Source of the DNA: Planctomycetota bacterium | GTDB lineage: Bacteria > Planctomycetota > Brocadiia > Brocadiales > Bathyanammoxibiaceae | Reading direction: 5' to 3' | Assembly (NCBI GenBank): GCA_016209685.1 | Contig: JACQVQ010000008.1 | Location: forward strand, 255,778-319,777 | DNA: 64,000 nucleotides | Shown here: positions 27,201-38,098 of the stretch, piece after piece | How the letters are laid out: each line of letters starts with the position of its first letter | How positions within the stretch are numbered: position 1 is the first letter of the stretch | The notes under the pieces: generated by a model | Databases searched by the model: none | What the model was told of the DNA's origin: nothing | What the model saw: the letters and a program-made list of their open reading frames with translations, nothing else | Made by a program: the position numbers and the translations under genes

Positions 27201-28308
27201 GCCGCTGGGTGCAGCCCTTCTGGTAAAGAATGGGGAGAAGATAGGGGCACAGCACCTCCTGGCCAGGTGGGACCCGCACATGACCCCCATCCTGGCAGAG
27301 TTCAAGGGACTCATACGCTTTGAAGACATCCTGGAAGGCAAGACCATGCGTACGGAGGTGGACACCCAGGCAGGCATTAAGAGGAAAGTCATAATAGAAC
27401 ACAAAGGGGACTTCCACCCCCAGATTATTATAGAAGACGCCTCAGGGAAGATACTCAGTGCCGATCCCATACCAGAAAAGGCCTATATAGAGGCAGAAGA
27501 AGGCGAAGAGGTGAACCCAGGTGTCCTCCTGGCCAAAACCCCCAGAGAGATAGCACGTACGGAGGATATTACCGGTGGTTTGCCCAGGGTGACGGAAATC
27601 TTTGAGGCCAGGAAGCCAAAAGACCCAGCCGTAATCAGCGAGATAGACGGTATAGTGGAGTTGGGAGAAAAGAGGAGGGGCAAGAGGACAATAATTGTTA
27701 CGGATGAGGTCTCGGGTCACCATAGAGAACACCTGGTCCCCAGGGGAAAGCACCTCAGGGTACACAGGGCTGACCGTGTGAAGGCTGGAGACCCTCTGGT
27801 AGAAGGCCCTCTAGTGCTTCAGGACTTCCTGCGCGTGTGTGGAGAAGAAGACCTGCAGCAGTATATGTTAAAAGAGGTGCAGAACGTTTACCGCTCTCAG
27901 AACGTACCCATAGACGATAAACATATAGAGATTATTATCTGCCAGATGCTCAGGAAGATAAAGGTGGACGAACCAGGGGACACTACCTTCCTGCCGGGGC
28001 AGATTATAGACAAATTCAAGTTTAAAGAAGAGAACAAAAGGACAAAAGAATCTAAAGGCAAACCTGCCACAGCCAAACCCCTGCTTATGGGTATAACTAA
28101 GGCCTCCCTGCAGTCCGAGAGCTTCATCTCAGCGGCCAGCTTCCAGGAGACTACCAAGGTCCTTGCCTTAGCCGCCCTTAGAGGACAGAGGGACAACCTA
28201 CAGGGCCTTAAGGAAAACGTCATCCTGGGCCACCTGGTCCCCGCAGGCACGGGCTTTAAGGCCTTCTCGGGCCTGGAAGTAAGGAAGACGGAGCTGGAGG
28301 CCCCCTAA
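24238..28308 (+). CDS. rpoC: RNA polymerase subunit beta-prime
   Basis: 1356 aa, GTG start with GAGGT upstream. Zinc finger near the N-terminus ([20 protein letters not shown]), active-site NADFDGDQM with the three Mg-binding aspartates (D455, D457, D459), bridge-helix region [16 protein letters not shown], trigger loop with [13 protein letters not shown], and a second Cys4 site ([13 protein letters not shown]). No large lineage insert is evident. Confidence 0.97.
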   Translation: MENLLEKINEYDAVKIRLASQEDIRSWSYGEVKKPETINYRTYRPEKDGLFCEKIFGPERNWECFCGKYKGIKHKGIVCDRCGVKITHSRVRRKRMGHINLAAPVVHIWFFKAMPSRLGILLGIKTSRLERVIYFQDYVVIDPGNTPLKEYQLLSEEEYRDCQEKYGEHSFKAGMGAEALEALLKKLDLVQLSKELRETLAQTSARQRQREIIRRLELVEAMRDSGNKPEWLVLKVIPVIPPDLRPLVLLESGNFATSDLNDLYRRIINRNNRLKKLIELNAPEVIIRNEKRMLQQAVDALFDNERSKRPVLGSNNRPLKSLTDMIQGKQGRFRENLLGKRVDYSARSVIVVGPELKLHQVGIPKKIALELFQPFVIRRLRELGLADAIKSAKRILAKKEEVVWDILEEVVCHHPVLLNRAPTLHRMGIQAFEPVLVEGNAIKLHPLVCKGFNADFDGDQMAVHLPLSYEAQIEAVTLMLSTNNIFSPASGEPVITPSQDIVLGCAYLTFWMEDERFEKPRRVFSSIEEVFLAHAEKKAKVHTHIEVRLPKGKTAMSKEGPQGTTNGLLKTTVGRVIFNSILPDELPFYNYNLDQKGLNRIIHDCYRNLGREETIELLDSIKNLGFKECTKAGLSLSISDLKMPRKKPQIIAKAEAEVDRIQKHYRKAAITEGERYNQIIDTWTDATNVVAEEMLKELETDTKEGRPHLNPVYLMMNSGARGSGQQMRQLAGMRGLMAKPSGRIIETPIKANFREGLGVLEYFSSTHGARKGLADTALKTADSGYLTRKLADVAQNVVVTGRDCGTLGGVTKSTVYRGDKVEVPLSKVIAGRVARNAIVDLVKDEVIVEENELITEDKAKRIEALGLDKIKVRSPLACEMPLGVCSMCYGMDLSRGESVEEGTAVGIIAAQSIGEPGTQLTMRTFHIGGTAARSVEESELRSKRAGVVEFASNLKVVKNPEGQIVSLVGNGEIDILDEKGRLIDKYMVPLGAALLVKNGEKIGAQHLLARWDPHMTPILAEFKGLIRFEDILEGKTMRTEVDTQAGIKRKVIIEHKGDFHPQIIIEDASGKILSADPIPEKAYIEAEEGEEVNPGVLLAKTPREIARTEDITGGLPRVTEIFEARKPKDPAVISEIDGIVELGEKRRGKRTIIVTDEVSGHHREHLVPRGKHLRVHRADRVKAGDPLVEGPLVLQDFLRVCGEEDLQQYMLKEVQNVYRSQNVPIDDKHIEIIICQMLRKIKVDEPGDTTFLPGQIIDKFKFKEENKRTKESKGKPATAKPLLMGITKASLQSESFISAASFQETTKVLALAALRGQRDNLQGLKENVILGHLVPAGTGFKAFSGLEVRKTELEAP

Positions 28309-28355
28309 GGAATCCAGTTGAAAAGAAAAGCTTAAAGAGGAGGAAAGCCCCTTTT

Positions 28356-28727
28356 ATGCCTACGATAAACCAGTTGATAAGAAAAGGAAGGAAAAGGGTA
28401 AGTAAGAAGAGCAAAAGCCCTGACCTCTCCTATTGCCCTCAAAAAAGGGGTGTATGTCTGCAGGTTATGACCAGGACCCCCAAGAAGCCCAACTCCGCCC
28501 TGCGGAAGGTGGCCAGGGTCAGGCTTTCTAACGGTAGAGAGATTACTGCCTACATCCCGGGGGAGGGCCATAACCTCCAGGAACACTCCATTGTCCTGGT
28601 TAGGGGAGGAAGGGTAAGAGACCTCCCTGGTATAAAGTATCATATCATCCGAGGTACCCTGGACTCATCCGGGGTAGAAGGCAGGAGAAGGAGTCGCTCC
28701 AAGTACGGGGCCAAGAGTCCCAAGTAA
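28356..28727 (+). CDS. rpsL: 30S ribosomal protein S12
   Basis: Decoding-centre protein. 123 aa with [20 protein letters not shown] and the [11 protein letters not shown] loop. The lysines linked to streptomycin response are present (K in [12 protein letters not shown] and HIIRG downstream). First gene of the str block; 47 bases after rpoC. Confidence 0.97.
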   Translation: MPTINQLIRKGRKRVSKKSKSPDLSYCPQKRGVCLQVMTRTPKKPNSALRKVARVRLSNGREITAYIPGEGHNLQEHSIVLVRGGRVRDLPGIKYHIIRGTLDSSGVEGRRRSRSKYGAKSPK

Positions 28728-28741
28728 AGGAGTAATACTTT

Positions 28742-29215
28742 ATGGCTTTAGAATATAGGAGTACAGAGGCCTTTCTTAAACCCGACGTGGTGTACGGGAG
28801 CAAACTGGTCTCCAAGTTTATTAACAACCTGATGAAGAAGGGGAAGAAGAGCCTGGCAGAGAAGACGTTGTACGGCGCCCTGGAACTGGTTAAGAAGCGC
28901 CTGCCAGACAAAGGTTCCTTAGACGTCCTGGAGACGGCGGTGAACAACGTAAAGCCCCTGGTAGAGGTGCGTTCCCGGCGTATTGGTGGGGCAACTTACC
29001 AGGTCCCGATAGAGGTACCAAGGAAGAGACAGCTTTCCCTGGCCTTCAGGTGGATAATCCAGGCCGCCAAGGCAAAGAAGGGACGCCCCATGTCCCAGAG
29101 ACTGGCCGATGAACTTGCGGACGCCTGCAAGAAACAAGGCGCCGCTTATACGAAGAGAGAGAACACACACAAGATGGCCGAGGCCAATAAGGCCTTTGCC
29201 CACTTTACGTGGTAA
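28742..29215 (+). CDS. rpsG: 30S ribosomal protein S7
   Basis: Primary 16S 3'-domain assembly protein. 157 aa with [20 protein letters not shown] and the C-terminal [11 protein letters not shown]. 14 bases after rpsL with a GGAG site. Confidence 0.97.
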   Translation: MALEYRSTEAFLKPDVVYGSKLVSKFINNLMKKGKKSLAEKTLYGALELVKKRLPDKGSLDVLETAVNNVKPLVEVRSRRIGGATYQVPIEVPRKRQLSLAFRWIIQAAKAKKGRPMSQRLADELADACKKQGAAYTKRENTHKMAEANKAFAHFTW

Positions 29216-29231
29216 GGAGTCAAGGAGTACC

Positions 29232-31289
29232 GTGGAGAAGAAACCTTTAGAGAAATTGCGGAACATCGGGATTGCTGCCCATATAGATGCAGGTAAGACC
29301 ACCCTCAGCGAGAGGGTCCTCTATTACACTGGGAAGGCCTACAAGATGGGCGAGGTAGATGAAGGCACTGCCACCATGGACTGGATGGAGGAGGAACAGA
29401 AGAGGGGAATAACCATTACGGCGGCCGCTACCTCCTGCAGTTGGAAGGATTTACAGATAAACCTTATTGATACCCCAGGCCACGTAGATTTTACGGCGGA
29501 GGTGGAAAGGTCCTTAAGGGTACTGGATGGGGCCATATGCGTATTTTGCGGGGTAGGGGGGGTAGAGGCACAGTCGGAGACCGTATGGCGTCAGGCTGAC
29601 AGGTACCGGGTGCCCAGATTATGTTTTGTGAACAAACTGGACAGGGTAGGCTCCGACTTCTTTAAGGTGGTGGAAGAGGTCAGGGAGAAGCTGGGGGCAA
29701 AACCAGTTCCCATACAGATACCCCTTGGAAAAGAACAGGATTTCAAGGGTTGTATAGACCTGGTAGAAATGAAGGCCTGGGCGTACGAAGGAGAGGAACT
29801 GGGCACAAAGTATAAAGAGGTAGACATACCCTCTGAGGACCTGCCCCTCGTCAAGAAGATGCGTGAAGAGATGATAGAGAAGGTGGCAGAAGAGGTGGAA
29901 TGGCTTATGGAGATGTACCTCAGGGAGGAGCCCATAGGGGAGGCAGAGATTAAGAAGGCCATACGCCAGGCCACCATCAGCACCAAGATAGTTCCGGTAC
30001 TGTGTGGCTCTGCCTTGAAGAACAAAGGGGTACAGATGCTCCTTGACGCAGTAGGCGACTATCTCCCTTCCCCGATGGACGTCCCCCCTGTGGAGGGTAC
30101 CCACCCCGATAAGGAAGGGGTGGTAGTCAGGAAGGTCTCCGAGGAGGAGCCCCTGGCCGCCCTGGCCTTCAAAATCATGACTGACAAACACGGCGACCTT
30201 ACCTATCTAAGGATGTATGCCGGGCGATTACGTTCGGGACAGAGGGTCTTTAATTCCAGGAAAAATAAGGTGGAGTTAATAAGCCGCATCTACAAGATGC
30301 ACGCCAATACCAGGGAGCAGGTGGAAGAGGCTACGGCAGGGGACATCGTGGCCGCCGTCGGCCTGAAGGATACGGCCACGGGGGACACCCTCTGTGAGCG
30401 TCAGCATCAAATCCTCCTGGAGCCTGTAGTGTTCCCTGAGACGGTCATCTCCATGGCCATAGAGCCCAAGACCCAGGCGGAGAAGGAGAAACTTATATAC
30501 GCCCTCAACAAACTAAAGAAGGAAGACCCCACCTTTGGAGTCAAGATGAACGAGGAGACGGGGCAGCTCATAATCTCAGGCATGGGGGAACTCCATCTGG
30601 AGGTGCTGAAGAACCGTATGCTCAGCGAATACAAGGTGGATGCCACCGTGGGCTCGCCCAAGGTAGCCTATAAGGAGACCCTGGGCAGGGCGGTACTCAT
30701 AGAAGAGAAGTTCATACAGCAGACCGGAGGGCATGGCCAGTATGGTCACGTGGTAATCCTATTTGAACCCTGTAAAGACGCCCACCCGGTCCTCTTTGAG
30801 AATGAGATAGTGGGAGGGGCCATTCCCAAGCCCTACATCAAGGCAGTAGCAAACGCCGTAGAAGAGACTACCCAGGGGGGAGTCCTGGGTGGCTACCCAT
30901 TGATTAACGTCAAGGCCACCCTCAAGGATGGTTCTCATCATCCGGTAGATTCCTCCGACCTGGCCTTCTATACCGCAGCCGCCCGGGCCGTTAGCCGTGC
31001 AGTGCAGGAGGCTGGCTCTATATTACTAGAGCCTGTAATGAAGGTAGAGGTCTCCGTACCAGAGATGTATCTCGGCGACGCCCTTGGTGACCTTAACGGT
31101 CGCAGGGCTAACATTATGGAGTTGGATATCAGGAGCGGGGTACGGCTAATCAAGGGCCATGTCCCCCTGTCGGAGATGTTTGGCTATGCCACGGCCCTAA
31201 GGTCTCTCACCAGTGGACGCGGGAGCTACATCATGGAGCCTTTTGAGTACAGGGTTGTTCCAAAAGAACTTTGCGTGTCAGCCAGTTAG
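29232..31289 (+). CDS. fusA: Elongation factor G
   Basis: Translocation GTPase. 685 aa from the GTG at 29232 ([20 protein letters not shown]), preceded by AAGGAG; the ORF-track start at 29109 lies inside rpsG. Motifs: AHIDAGKTT, the switch-I region ([14 protein letters not shown]), [12 protein letters not shown]. Domain IV starts with the PKVAYKETL stretch, and the C-terminal domain has [16 protein letters not shown]. Standard EF-G in the str operon. Confidence 0.96.
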   Translation: MEKKPLEKLRNIGIAAHIDAGKTTLSERVLYYTGKAYKMGEVDEGTATMDWMEEEQKRGITITAAATSCSWKDLQINLIDTPGHVDFTAEVERSLRVLDGAICVFCGVGGVEAQSETVWRQADRYRVPRLCFVNKLDRVGSDFFKVVEEVREKLGAKPVPIQIPLGKEQDFKGCIDLVEMKAWAYEGEELGTKYKEVDIPSEDLPLVKKMREEMIEKVAEEVEWLMEMYLREEPIGEAEIKKAIRQATISTKIVPVLCGSALKNKGVQMLLDAVGDYLPSPMDVPPVEGTHPDKEGVVVRKVSEEEPLAALAFKIMTDKHGDLTYLRMYAGRLRSGQRVFNSRKNKVELISRIYKMHANTREQVEEATAGDIVAAVGLKDTATGDTLCERQHQILLEPVVFPETVISMAIEPKTQAEKEKLIYALNKLKKEDPTFGVKMNEETGQLIISGMGELHLEVLKNRMLSEYKVDATVGSPKVAYKETLGRAVLIEEKFIQQTGGHGQYGHVVILFEPCKDAHPVLFENEIVGGAIPKPYIKAVANAVEETTQGGVLGGYPLINVKATLKDGSHHPVDSSDLAFYTAAARAVSRAVQEAGSILLEPVMKVEVSVPEMYLGDALGDLNGRRANIMELDIRSGVRLIKGHVPLSEMFGYATALRSLTSGRGSYIMEPFEYRVVPKELCVSAS

Positions 31290-31292
31290 TGA

Positions 31293-31320
31293 TTGACATA
31301 AAAAGAAAAATTGTTAGAAT
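31293..31320 (+). promoter_or_regulatory. Promoter between fusA and rpsJ
   Basis: -35 TTGACA (31293-31298), 16-base spacer, -10 TAGAAT (31315-31320), 21 bases before the S10 operon. It lies in a gap with no tuf gene, marking the junction of the str and S10 operons. Confidence 0.75.
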
Positions 31321-31341
31321 ATAAAGCTTTTCCACAGGCGA

Positions 31342-31656
31342 ATGATGGTAATTGACCAAAAGATAAGGATAAGGATGGAGGCCTACGACCACAAGGTGCT
31401 GGACCAGGCCGCCAGTGAGATAGTAGACACGGCCAAGAGGACCGGGGCCAAGGTCTTTGGACCTATACCACTGCCTACCCGCATAGAGAGGTACACCGTC
31501 CTGAGGTCTCCCCATGTGGATAAGAAGTCTAGGGAGCAATTTGAAATCCGCACCCACAAACGCCTCATAGATATCGTAGAACCCACTGCCAAGACGGTGG
31601 ATTCCCTGAACAGGCTCAATATGCCTGCAGGGATAGAGATAAAGATTAAGGTCTAG
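31342..31656 (+). CDS. rpsJ: 30S ribosomal protein S10
   Basis: 104 aa, also the NusE antitermination partner. Conserved [18 protein letters not shown] and [20 protein letters not shown]. First gene of the S10 operon, directly after a candidate promoter. Two successive ATGs make the exact start ambiguous by one codon. Confidence 0.96.
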   Translation: MMVIDQKIRIRMEAYDHKVLDQAASEIVDTAKRTGAKVFGPIPLPTRIERYTVLRSPHVDKKSREQFEIRTHKRLIDIVEPTAKTVDSLNRLNMPAGIEIKIKV

Positions 31657-31684
31657 CCTTAGCGAATCTGCTGGAGACTTTCAG

Positions 31685-32320
31685 ATGATTGGTGGAATAC
31701 TAGGGAAAAAAATCGGCATGACCCAGCTCTTTCAAGCAGACGGTCTGCTAGTGCCCATTACCGTCTTACAGGCAGGACCATGTCATGTCCTCCAGGTGAA
31801 GACCAGGGAGAAGGACGGGTATTCTGCCGTACAATTGGGTTTTGACGACAAGAAAGAAAAGAGTGCCTCAGAGCCGGAGATAGGACACGCCAAGAAGGCC
31901 GCGGCTACCCCGAAAAGGTTTATCCGAGAGGTCTCTTACACAGACGAGACACCGCCTCAGCCTGGACAATCCTTCGGCGTTGAAGTCTTTGCGGAGATAA
32001 AGAAGGTGGACGTCGTAGGGCTGACCAAGGGAAAGGGTTTTCAAGGAGGTATGAGGAGGTGGGGCTTTCGTGGAGGCCCAGACACCCACGGCTCAACAAG
32101 GCATAGGTCCCCTGGGTCAATAGGCTCCAACACCGATCCCGGCAGGGTCTGGAAGGGCAAGCGCATGGCAGGGCATATGGGTGTGGAGAGGGTAACCGTC
32201 CAGGACCTGAAGGTAGTAAAGGTGGATACCCAGAGGAACCTCCTCTTGGTCAGAGGGGCAGTGCCAGGGGTTGATGGGGGCTACGTAATAATCAGGCAGA
32301 GTGTAAAGGGAAAAAAATAG
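31685..32320 (+). CDS. rplC: 50S ribosomal protein L3
   Basis: 211 aa, early 23S assembly protein. N-terminal GILGKKIGMTQLF and central GFQGGMRRWGFRGGPDTHGS. The Gln that is N5-methylated by PrmB in E. coli lies in the long loop. The stop abuts rplD. Confidence 0.97.
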   Translation: MIGGILGKKIGMTQLFQADGLLVPITVLQAGPCHVLQVKTREKDGYSAVQLGFDDKKEKSASEPEIGHAKKAAATPKRFIREVSYTDETPPQPGQSFGVEVFAEIKKVDVVGLTKGKGFQGGMRRWGFRGGPDTHGSTRHRSPGSIGSNTDPGRVWKGKRMAGHMGVERVTVQDLKVVKVDTQRNLLLVRGAVPGVDGGYVIIRQSVKGKK

Positions 32321-32932
32321 ATGATAGAATTGGTAGTATATAATGGCCAGGGAAAGGAAGTGGAAAAGCTCTCTTTGGCAGAGGAACGCCTTGGAAGGGA
32401 GGTGAAGAAGGCCCTCCTCAAGGAGGCCGTCCTCATGTACGAGGCCAACAAGAGGGTGGGTACGGCCTGTACCAAGACCAAGGCAGAGGTCCATGGTTCT
32501 GGCAGGAAGCCCTGGGCCCAGAAGCACACCGGTAGGGCAAGGGCTGGTACGGTCCGCTCCCCGTTGTGGAGAAAGGGAGGGGTGGTCTTCGGTCCCAAGC
32601 CTAGAGACTATTCCTACCAGATACCCAAGAAGGCAAAGAAGGTGGCCCTGCATTCCGCCCTCCTGGGTAAACTCCTGGATGGAGAGGTTACGGTGGTAGA
32701 CAGGTTAGAGCTTGATGTCCCCCGCACCAAAAAGATGGTCCAGCTTCTAAAGACACTGGGCATCCATGAGAGTTGCCTGGTAGTGGCCAAGGACGATAAC
32801 CATGCCCTCTGGAAGTCTGTCAGGAATATCCCTGGGATGGCCCTCATGCCTGCCTCCCAACTTAACGCCTATGAGGTTCTAAAAAGGAAAAGACTCCTTA
32901 TTACAAAGGACCAGCTAAGCAGTATACAGTAG
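32321..32932 (+). CDS. rplD: 50S ribosomal protein L4
   Basis: 203 aa, lines the exit tunnel. Tunnel-loop sequence GSGRKPWAQKHTGRARAGT is conserved (macrolide-response region). Starts one base after rplC. In E. coli L4 represses the S10 operon; whether that holds here cannot be seen. Confidence 0.96.
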   Translation: MIELVVYNGQGKEVEKLSLAEERLGREVKKALLKEAVLMYEANKRVGTACTKTKAEVHGSGRKPWAQKHTGRARAGTVRSPLWRKGGVVFGPKPRDYSYQIPKKAKKVALHSALLGKLLDGEVTVVDRLELDVPRTKKMVQLLKTLGIHESCLVVAKDDNHALWKSVRNIPGMALMPASQLNAYEVLKRKRLLITKDQLSSIQ

Positions 32933-32934
32933 AC

Positions 32935-33216
32935 ATGGATATCTATCAGATAATCAGGAAGCCTTTGCATACGGAAAAGAGCGTTACCGACAGAGACAAG
33001 CAGGACGCCTACCACTTTGAGGTGGATAGGAAGGCCAACAAGATACAGATAAAAGAGGCTATAGAGAAACTCTTCAAGGTGGAGGTCCTTAAGGTGAGGA
33101 CTATGAACAAGAGGGGTAAACCACGAAGGACCAAATACGGCCCCTTAAAAATCCATACCTGGAAAAAGGCCGTTGTAACCCTGGCAGAAGGTAATACCAT
33201 AGATTTGGGATACTAG
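32935..33216 (+). CDS. rplW: 50S ribosomal protein L23
   Basis: 93 aa, docking site near the exit tunnel for trigger factor and SRP. N-terminal [11 protein letters not shown] and the basic extended loop [11 protein letters not shown]. Two bases after rplD. Confidence 0.95.
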   Translation: MDIYQIIRKPLHTEKSVTDRDKQDAYHFEVDRKANKIQIKEAIEKLFKVEVLKVRTMNKRGKPRRTKYGPLKIHTWKKAVVTLAEGNTIDLGY

Positions 33217-33218
33217 AG

Positions 33219-34043
33219 ATGCTTAAATACTATAAACCTACTTCTCCTGGCAGACGCTTTGCAAGCGTAGTGGATTTCTCTGAGCTTACACGCAAGGAAC
33301 CCGAAAAGGCCCTCCTGGAACCCCTCCCGAAGTCTGGGGGGAGGAACAACGCCGGCAATTACACTGCCAGACACCGTGGAGGGGGGGAGAAGCGTCTTTA
33401 CAGGATAATAGACTTTAAGCGGGGCAAGGACGGTGTCCCAGCCAGTGTGGCGTCCATAGAGTATGACCCCAACCGCTCTGCCAGGATTGCACTCCTGCAT
33501 TATAAGGACGGTGAGAAGCGGTATATCCTGGCCCCCGAGGGACTAAAGGCAGGCGATACAGTGGTCTCGGGAGAGCAGGTAGAACCCAAGGTGGGCAATA
33601 CCATGCCCCTGAAGAATATCCCGCTTGGGATGCAGATACACAACGTAGAGTTGAAGATTGGGCGCGGCGCCCAGATGGTCAGGTCGGCGGGGAGTGTAGC
33701 CACCCTCCTGGCCAGGGAAGGTGGATATGCCCACGTGGTACTCCCCTCGGGGGAGATACGCAAGGTGCATGAGAATTGCAGGGCTACGATTGGTCAGTTG
33801 GGCAACCTGGACCATATCAACGTGACCTATGGGAAGGCGGGTAGGAGGAGGCACATGGGGAAGAGACCCCGTGTCCGTGGAGTCGCCCAGAACCCGGTAT
33901 CCCACCCCATGGGTGGAGGGGAGGGAAGAGCCCACGGAGGACGCCCCCCCTGTTCTCGTACAGGTGTCCTTTCCAAGGGGGGAAAGACACGCGACAGGAG
34001 GGCCATTAGCAACAGGTTTATTATCCGTAGGAGGCAAAAATAA
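33219..34043 (+). CDS. rplB: 50S ribosomal protein L2
   Basis: 274 aa, needed for subunit association and peptidyl-transferase assembly. Conserved [18 protein letters not shown], and the [17 protein letters not shown] block with the critical histidine. Normal length. Confidence 0.97.
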   Translation: MLKYYKPTSPGRRFASVVDFSELTRKEPEKALLEPLPKSGGRNNAGNYTARHRGGGEKRLYRIIDFKRGKDGVPASVASIEYDPNRSARIALLHYKDGEKRYILAPEGLKAGDTVVSGEQVEPKVGNTMPLKNIPLGMQIHNVELKIGRGAQMVRSAGSVATLLAREGGYAHVVLPSGEIRKVHENCRATIGQLGNLDHINVTYGKAGRRRHMGKRPRVRGVAQNPVSHPMGGGEGRAHGGRPPCSRTGVLSKGGKTRDRRAISNRFIIRRRQK

Positions 34044-34046
34044 GCA

Positions 34047-34337
34047 GTGGGACGTTCCGTAAAGAAGGGACCATACGTGGATGCAAAGCTCCTGGAGAAG
34101 GTAACGAAGCAAAAGGACACAGGGAACAAAGAACCCATCCGCACCTGGGCCAGGGCCTGTACCGTTATTCCAGACTTTGTGGGACACACCTTTTTGATCC
34201 ACAACGGCAAGGTGTTCAATAAACTCTTCGTCACTGAAGACATGGTAGGGCATAAGTTAGGGGAGTTCTCCCTTACCCGCATCTTCAGGGGACACGGTGG
34301 TGTGAAGAAGAAGGAGATAAGACCCCCGGGGACTTAA
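34047..34337 (+). CDS. rpsS: 30S ribosomal protein S19
   Basis: 96 aa, GTG start. MGRSVKKGPYVDAKLLEKV and VGHKLGEFSLTRIFRGHGG are diagnostic. Three bases after rplB. Confidence 0.96.
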   Translation: MGRSVKKGPYVDAKLLEKVTKQKDTGNKEPIRTWARACTVIPDFVGHTFLIHNGKVFNKLFVTEDMVGHKLGEFSLTRIFRGHGGVKKKEIRPPGT

Positions 34338-34340
34338 GGT

Positions 34341-34688
34341 ATGCGTGTAAGTTCTATATACAAGTACGCCAAAATATCTCCCAGAAAGGCCAGGCTGGTG
34401 GTAGACCTGATAAGAGGCAAGTCAGTAAATGACGCCCTGGAGACCCTCAGGTTCAACCACAAGAGGGCGGCTTCCATGATAGATAAGACCCTCAGGGCGG
34501 CCCTGGCCAGTGCAGAGGAGAATATGGAAGTAGACCCAGACAACCTGAAGGTAGTAGAGGCCAGGGTAGATGGCGGGCCTATAAGGAAGTGGCACTGGGC
34601 CAGGCCCAGAGGGATGTGGGCCCCGTTGAAGAAGAGGACCAGCCACATAACGGTAGTCCTCTCCGATGAGAGAAAGGGGAAGGGGTAG
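34341..34688 (+). CDS. rplV: 50S ribosomal protein L22
   Basis: 115 aa; its beta-hairpin reaches the tunnel constriction. Conserved KYAKISPRKARLVVDLIRGK and the hairpin RGMWAPLKKRTSHITVVL. Three bases after rpsS. Confidence 0.96.
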   Translation: MRVSSIYKYAKISPRKARLVVDLIRGKSVNDALETLRFNHKRAASMIDKTLRAALASAEENMEVDPDNLKVVEARVDGGPIRKWHWARPRGMWAPLKKRTSHITVVLSDERKGKG

Positions 34689-34691
34689 GCT

Positions 34692-35363
34692 ATGGGCCAG
34701 AAGGTATGTCCTACGGGATTTAGACTGGGAATAACTGAGGAGTGGCGCTCCCAGTGGTATGCCAACAAGAAGGATTTTGGTTTACTCCTGGTAGAGGACC
34801 AGAAGATAAGAAAGCACGTCAAGAAGAACTATAGTTTTGCAGGCATCCCCATCGTGGAAATTGATAGGACGAGGGAGGAGGCCAGGGTAACCCTCCATAC
34901 GGCCCGCCCCGGGCTTATAATAGGCCGGAAGGGCGCTGGTATAGATAAACTAAAGGAAGAGTTAGAGGCAATTACTGGCCGGCAGATTAACATAAAGATT
35001 AAGGAAGTAGATAGACCAGAGTTGACCGCCCAACTGATAGCCGAAGGGATAGCGGAGCAGTTGCAGAAAAGGGCGGCCTTCCGGAGGACCATGAGGAGGG
35101 CTGTCGACACGGCCAGGGGTGCCGGGGCCGGGGGCATAAAAATCCAGATATCCGGGAGGCTCGGCGGGGCAGAGATAGCCAGGACAGAGACTGCCAGCCA
35201 GGGGAAGATACCCCTCCACACGCTCAGGGCGAAGATTGATTATGGTTTCCACGTGGCCGTTACGACTTACGGCACTATAGGGATAAAGGTCTGGGTGTAT
35301 ACGGGAGAAATACCTGTACCTGTAAAGGAGACTGCTAATGCGGCTGATGCCCAGAAGGGTTAA
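34692..35363 (+). CDS. rpsC: 30S ribosomal protein S3
   Basis: 223 aa with a KH domain (LIIGRKGAGIDKLKEEL) and the C-terminal domain GIKIQISGRLGGAEIAR. Part of the mRNA entry helicase site. The 3' end overlaps rplP by 26 bases. Confidence 0.96.
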   Translation: MGQKVCPTGFRLGITEEWRSQWYANKKDFGLLLVEDQKIRKHVKKNYSFAGIPIVEIDRTREEARVTLHTARPGLIIGRKGAGIDKLKEELEAITGRQINIKIKEVDRPELTAQLIAEGIAEQLQKRAAFRRTMRRAVDTARGAGAGGIKIQISGRLGGAEIARTETASQGKIPLHTLRAKIDYGFHVAVTTYGTIGIKVWVYTGEIPVPVKETANAADAQKG

Positions 35364-35751
35364 GTTCAGGAAGTCCCACAGAGGGCGGATTAAGGGCAAG
35401 GCCACCCGTGGTAATACCCTGGCTATGGGGGAGTATGGACTCCAGAGCCTGGAATCAGGCTGGGTGAGCGCGGAAGAGCTAGAGGCAGGCAGGATAGCCT
35501 CCAGTCATTTCCTGGGGAAATCAGGAAGACTATTCATCAGGGTCTTCCCACATAAATCTGTGACGGCTAAACCGATAGAGACCAGGATGGGGAAGGGAAA
35601 GGGAGAGCCTGCGTATTGGGCCGCAGTGATAAAACCCGGTACCATCCTTTACGAGCTGACAGGGGTGCCAGAGGATATGGCAAAGCAGACCTTTAATCGC
35701 ATTGCCCATAAACTTTCTGTAAAAGTGAGGATGGTATCCAGAAGGGCCTAG
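35338..35751 (+). CDS. rplP: 50S ribosomal protein L16
   Basis: 137 aa, near the A-site tRNA. LMPRRVKFRKSHRGRIKGKA at the N-terminus and GMGKGKGEP-type loop (RMGKGKGEPAYW). The start at 35338 lies inside rpsC; the ATG at 35347 is an alternative. Confidence 0.95.
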   Translation: MRLMPRRVKFRKSHRGRIKGKATRGNTLAMGEYGLQSLESGWVSAEELEAGRIASSHFLGKSGRLFIRVFPHKSVTAKPIETRMGKGKGEPAYWAAVIKPGTILYELTGVPEDMAKQTFNRIAHKLSVKVRMVSRRA

Positions 35752-35755
35752 TGGT

Positions 35756-35980
35756 ATGAAACTTTCTGAACTCAGGGGCAGGTCCAGGGAAGAGCTCCTT
35801 CAGGAACTGGAGGGTTTCAAGAGGGAACTCTTGAACCTCAGGGTCCAGTGGCAGGCAGGGGAATTAAAAAACTCTGCCCAATACGGGAAGACCCGAAGGG
35901 AGATAGCCAGGGTGAAGACCATCCTCAGGGAAATGGAACTAGGGATCCATAAAGAACCTAATAAAGAGAAGACTAAGTAG
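35756..35980 (+). CDS. rpmC: 50S ribosomal protein L29
   Basis: 74 aa helical-hairpin protein at the tunnel exit. [20 protein letters not shown] and [18 protein letters not shown]. Four bases after rplP. Confidence 0.94.
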   Translation: MKLSELRGRSREELLQELEGFKRELLNLRVQWQAGELKNSAQYGKTRREIARVKTILREMELGIHKEPNKEKTK

Positions 35981-35982
35981 AG

Positions 35983-36240
35983 ATGGAGAAAAGAAGCCAG
36001 AGGAAACGGATTGTGGGTGTTGTCTCCAGCGACAAGATGGACAAGACCATAAGCGTTAAGGTGGAGAAGCTGGTAAGACATCCCATTTATGGGAAGTATG
36101 TGAAGAGGGTTACCGTCTATAAGGCCCACGACGAGGAAAAGAAGGCCAAGGTAGGGGATAAGGTAGAAATAATGGAGACCAGGCCCATAAGCAAGACTAA
36201 ATGCTGGCGACTGGTACGCATCCTGGGGGAGGCCGCTTAG
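35983..36240 (+). CDS. rpsQ: 30S ribosomal protein S17
   Basis: 85 aa, OB fold. [20 protein letters not shown] and the [15 protein letters not shown] end. Two bases after rpmC. Confidence 0.95.
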   Translation: MEKRSQRKRIVGVVSSDKMDKTISVKVEKLVRHPIYGKYVKRVTVYKAHDEEKKAKVGDKVEIMETRPISKTKCWRLVRILGEAA

Positions 36241-36241
36241 G

Positions 36242-36610
36242 ATGATTATGGAGTTTACCAGACTGGACGTGGCGGACAATACCGGCGCCAAAAAGGTGAT
36301 GTGTATAAAGGTGTTGGGAGGCACTTCCAGGAGGTATGCCTCTGTGGGAGACGTCATCGTCGCCTCAGTAAAGAAGGCCATCCCAGGGGGAGAGGTGAAA
36401 AAGGGAGAAGTAGTGAAAGGTGTGATAGTAAGGACCAAACACGATGTGTCCAGAGAAGACGGCTCTTGCGTGAGGTTTGATAAGAATGCCGTGGTCTTGA
36501 TTGATAACGAAGGTAACCCCAGGGGTACCAGAGTCTTTGGGGCAGTGGCAAGGGAGCTCAGGCAGAAGAACTTTACCAAAATTTTGTCCCTGGCACCAGA
36601 GGTGGTTTAA
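36242..36610 (+). CDS. rplN: 50S ribosomal protein L14
   Basis: 122 aa, contacts 16S at bridge B8. Signature [20 protein letters not shown] and [20 protein letters not shown]. One base after rpsQ; a second ATG two codons later is possible. Confidence 0.96.
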   Translation: MIMEFTRLDVADNTGAKKVMCIKVLGGTSRRYASVGDVIVASVKKAIPGGEVKKGEVVKGVIVRTKHDVSREDGSCVRFDKNAVVLIDNEGNPRGTRVFGAVARELRQKNFTKILSLAPEVV

Positions 36611-36611
36611 T

Positions 36612-36953
36612 ATGCACATAGTAAGAAACGATATAGTAGAAGTGCTGGCAGGTGACGACCGCGGGAAGACAGGAAAGGTGCTGGCGGTGATGCCCCCAAA
36701 GGGGCGTATAGTAGTGGAGGGGATTAATTATATCTGGAAGCACGTCCGTCCCAGCCCAAAGAACCCACAGGGTGGCAGGATACAGAAGGAGGCGTCCATT
36801 GCCGTCTCAAAGGTACTGGTAGTCTGCCCAAACAAGAGTTGCAAAAAATACGGTAAAGGCGTGATGACCCGTAGGAAATTGGGCGAGAATGGCACAAAGG
36901 CCAGGGTATGTGCCAGGTGTGGTTCTGCCATTACAGCCGCTACGGAGAAATAA
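36612..36953 (+). CDS. rplX: 50S ribosomal protein L24
   Basis: 113 aa from the ATG at 36612 (MHIVRNDIVEVLAGDDRGKT, KOW motif), one base after rplN; the ORF-track start at 36501 lies inside rplN. Four C-terminal cysteines (CPNKSCKKYG and CARCG) suggest a zinc-ribbon form. Confidence 0.95.
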   Translation: MHIVRNDIVEVLAGDDRGKTGKVLAVMPPKGRIVVEGINYIWKHVRPSPKNPQGGRIQKEASIAVSKVLVVCPNKSCKKYGKGVMTRRKLGENGTKARVCARCGSAITAATEK

Positions 36954-36956
36954 AGC

Positions 36957-37496
36957 ATGGCGAGGTTATTGGAACTTTATAAAAAGAAATTGCTCCCTGA
37001 ACTTAAAGAGAAATTCAGACATAAGAACCCCATGGCAGTGTCCAGGCTGGTAAAGGTGGTGGTAAACATGGGGGTGGGCAAGGCAATAGAAAATAGGAAG
37101 ATACTGGAGGATGCACAGAAACACCTTGGCCTTATTACAGGACAGCGGCCCGTGGCTACCAAGGCCAAGAAGTCAGTGGCAGGGTTTAAACTTAGAGAAG
37201 GTAATCTGATAGGATGTAAGGTTACGCTGAGGGGACGGAAGATGTACGAGTTCCTGGACAGGCTCTTTAACGTCGCCCTCCCCAGGCTCAAGGACTTCAG
37301 GGGGATCTCCCCCAGCAGTTTTGACGAGAGGGGTAATTATACCCTGGGGATAAGCGAGCAGGTTATCTTCCCTGAGATTCATATTGAGGATATAGAGTTC
37401 ACCCAGGGCATGGATATTACTATAGTAACTTCTGGGAAGAGTAAGGAGGAGTCTAAGGAACTCCTCCGTCTTTTAGGAGCACCTTTCAGAGAGTAA
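36957..37496 (+). CDS. rplE: 50S ribosomal protein L5
   Basis: 179 aa, binds 5S rRNA and contacts P-site tRNA. Conserved [34 protein letters not shown] and the C-terminal [20 protein letters not shown]. Three bases after rplX. Confidence 0.96.
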   Translation: MARLLELYKKKLLPELKEKFRHKNPMAVSRLVKVVVNMGVGKAIENRKILEDAQKHLGLITGQRPVATKAKKSVAGFKLREGNLIGCKVTLRGRKMYEFLDRLFNVALPRLKDFRGISPSSFDERGNYTLGISEQVIFPEIHIEDIEFTQGMDITIVTSGKSKEESKELLRLLGAPFRE

Positions 37497-37501
37497 CCAA
37501 T

Positions 37502-37687
37502 ATGGCAACAAAGGCATGGATAGAGAAGGCCAACAAGTCTCCCAAGTATAAGAGTCGCCAGCGCAATCGTTGTAAACTCTGCGGGCGGCCCAGGGCGTAT
37601 TACAGGAAGTTCCAGATATGCCGGATATGTTTCAGGAACCTTGCCTCCAAGGGAGAAATCCCAGGGGTAAAGAAGGCCAGCTGGTAG
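37502..37687 (+). CDS. rpsN: 30S ribosomal protein S14, zinc type
   Basis: 61 aa, the short zinc-binding form with CKLCGRP and CRICFRN. Conserved [20 protein letters not shown]. Five bases after rplE. Confidence 0.96.
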   Translation: MATKAWIEKANKSPKYKSRQRNRCKLCGRPRAYYRKFQICRICFRNLASKGEIPGVKKASW

Positions 37688-37697
37688 GAGGAGTTCT

Positions 37698-38090
37698 ATG
37701 ACCGATACTATTGCCGATATGCTCACACGTATCAGAAACGCCATTATGCGCCAGAGAGAAAGCGTGGAAATCCCCCGCTCTAACGTAAAGAAAGAGATTA
37801 TAAATCTGCTGGAAAGGGAGGGCTTCATAAGGGGATACAAAGAGATTGAGGACAAGAAGCAGGGGGTCCTCAAGGTGTATCTCAAGTATGGACCACAAAA
37901 AGAGGCGGTTATCAATGGCCTCTCCAGGGGGAGCAAGCCCGGGAGAAGGATATATAAGAAGGCAGAAGAAATGAGGCCCGTATTGGGGGGGATAGGTATT
38001 GCCGTCTACTCCACCAATAAGGGTATCCTGAGTGGCAAGGAATGTAAGCAGGCAGGCGTTGGTGGTGAATTTTTGTGTAAGGTCTGGTAA
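37698..38090 (+). CDS. rpsH: 30S ribosomal protein S8
   Basis: 130 aa, binds the central domain of 16S rRNA and in E. coli represses spc. TDTIADMLTRIRNAIMRQRE and the end GVGGEFLCKVW. Ten bases after rpsN. Confidence 0.96.
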   Translation: MTDTIADMLTRIRNAIMRQRESVEIPRSNVKKEIINLLEREGFIRGYKEIEDKKQGVLKVYLKYGPQKEAVINGLSRGSKPGRRIYKKAEEMRPVLGGIGIAVYSTNKGILSGKECKQAGVGGEFLCKVW

Positions 38091-38098
38091 GGGGAGAA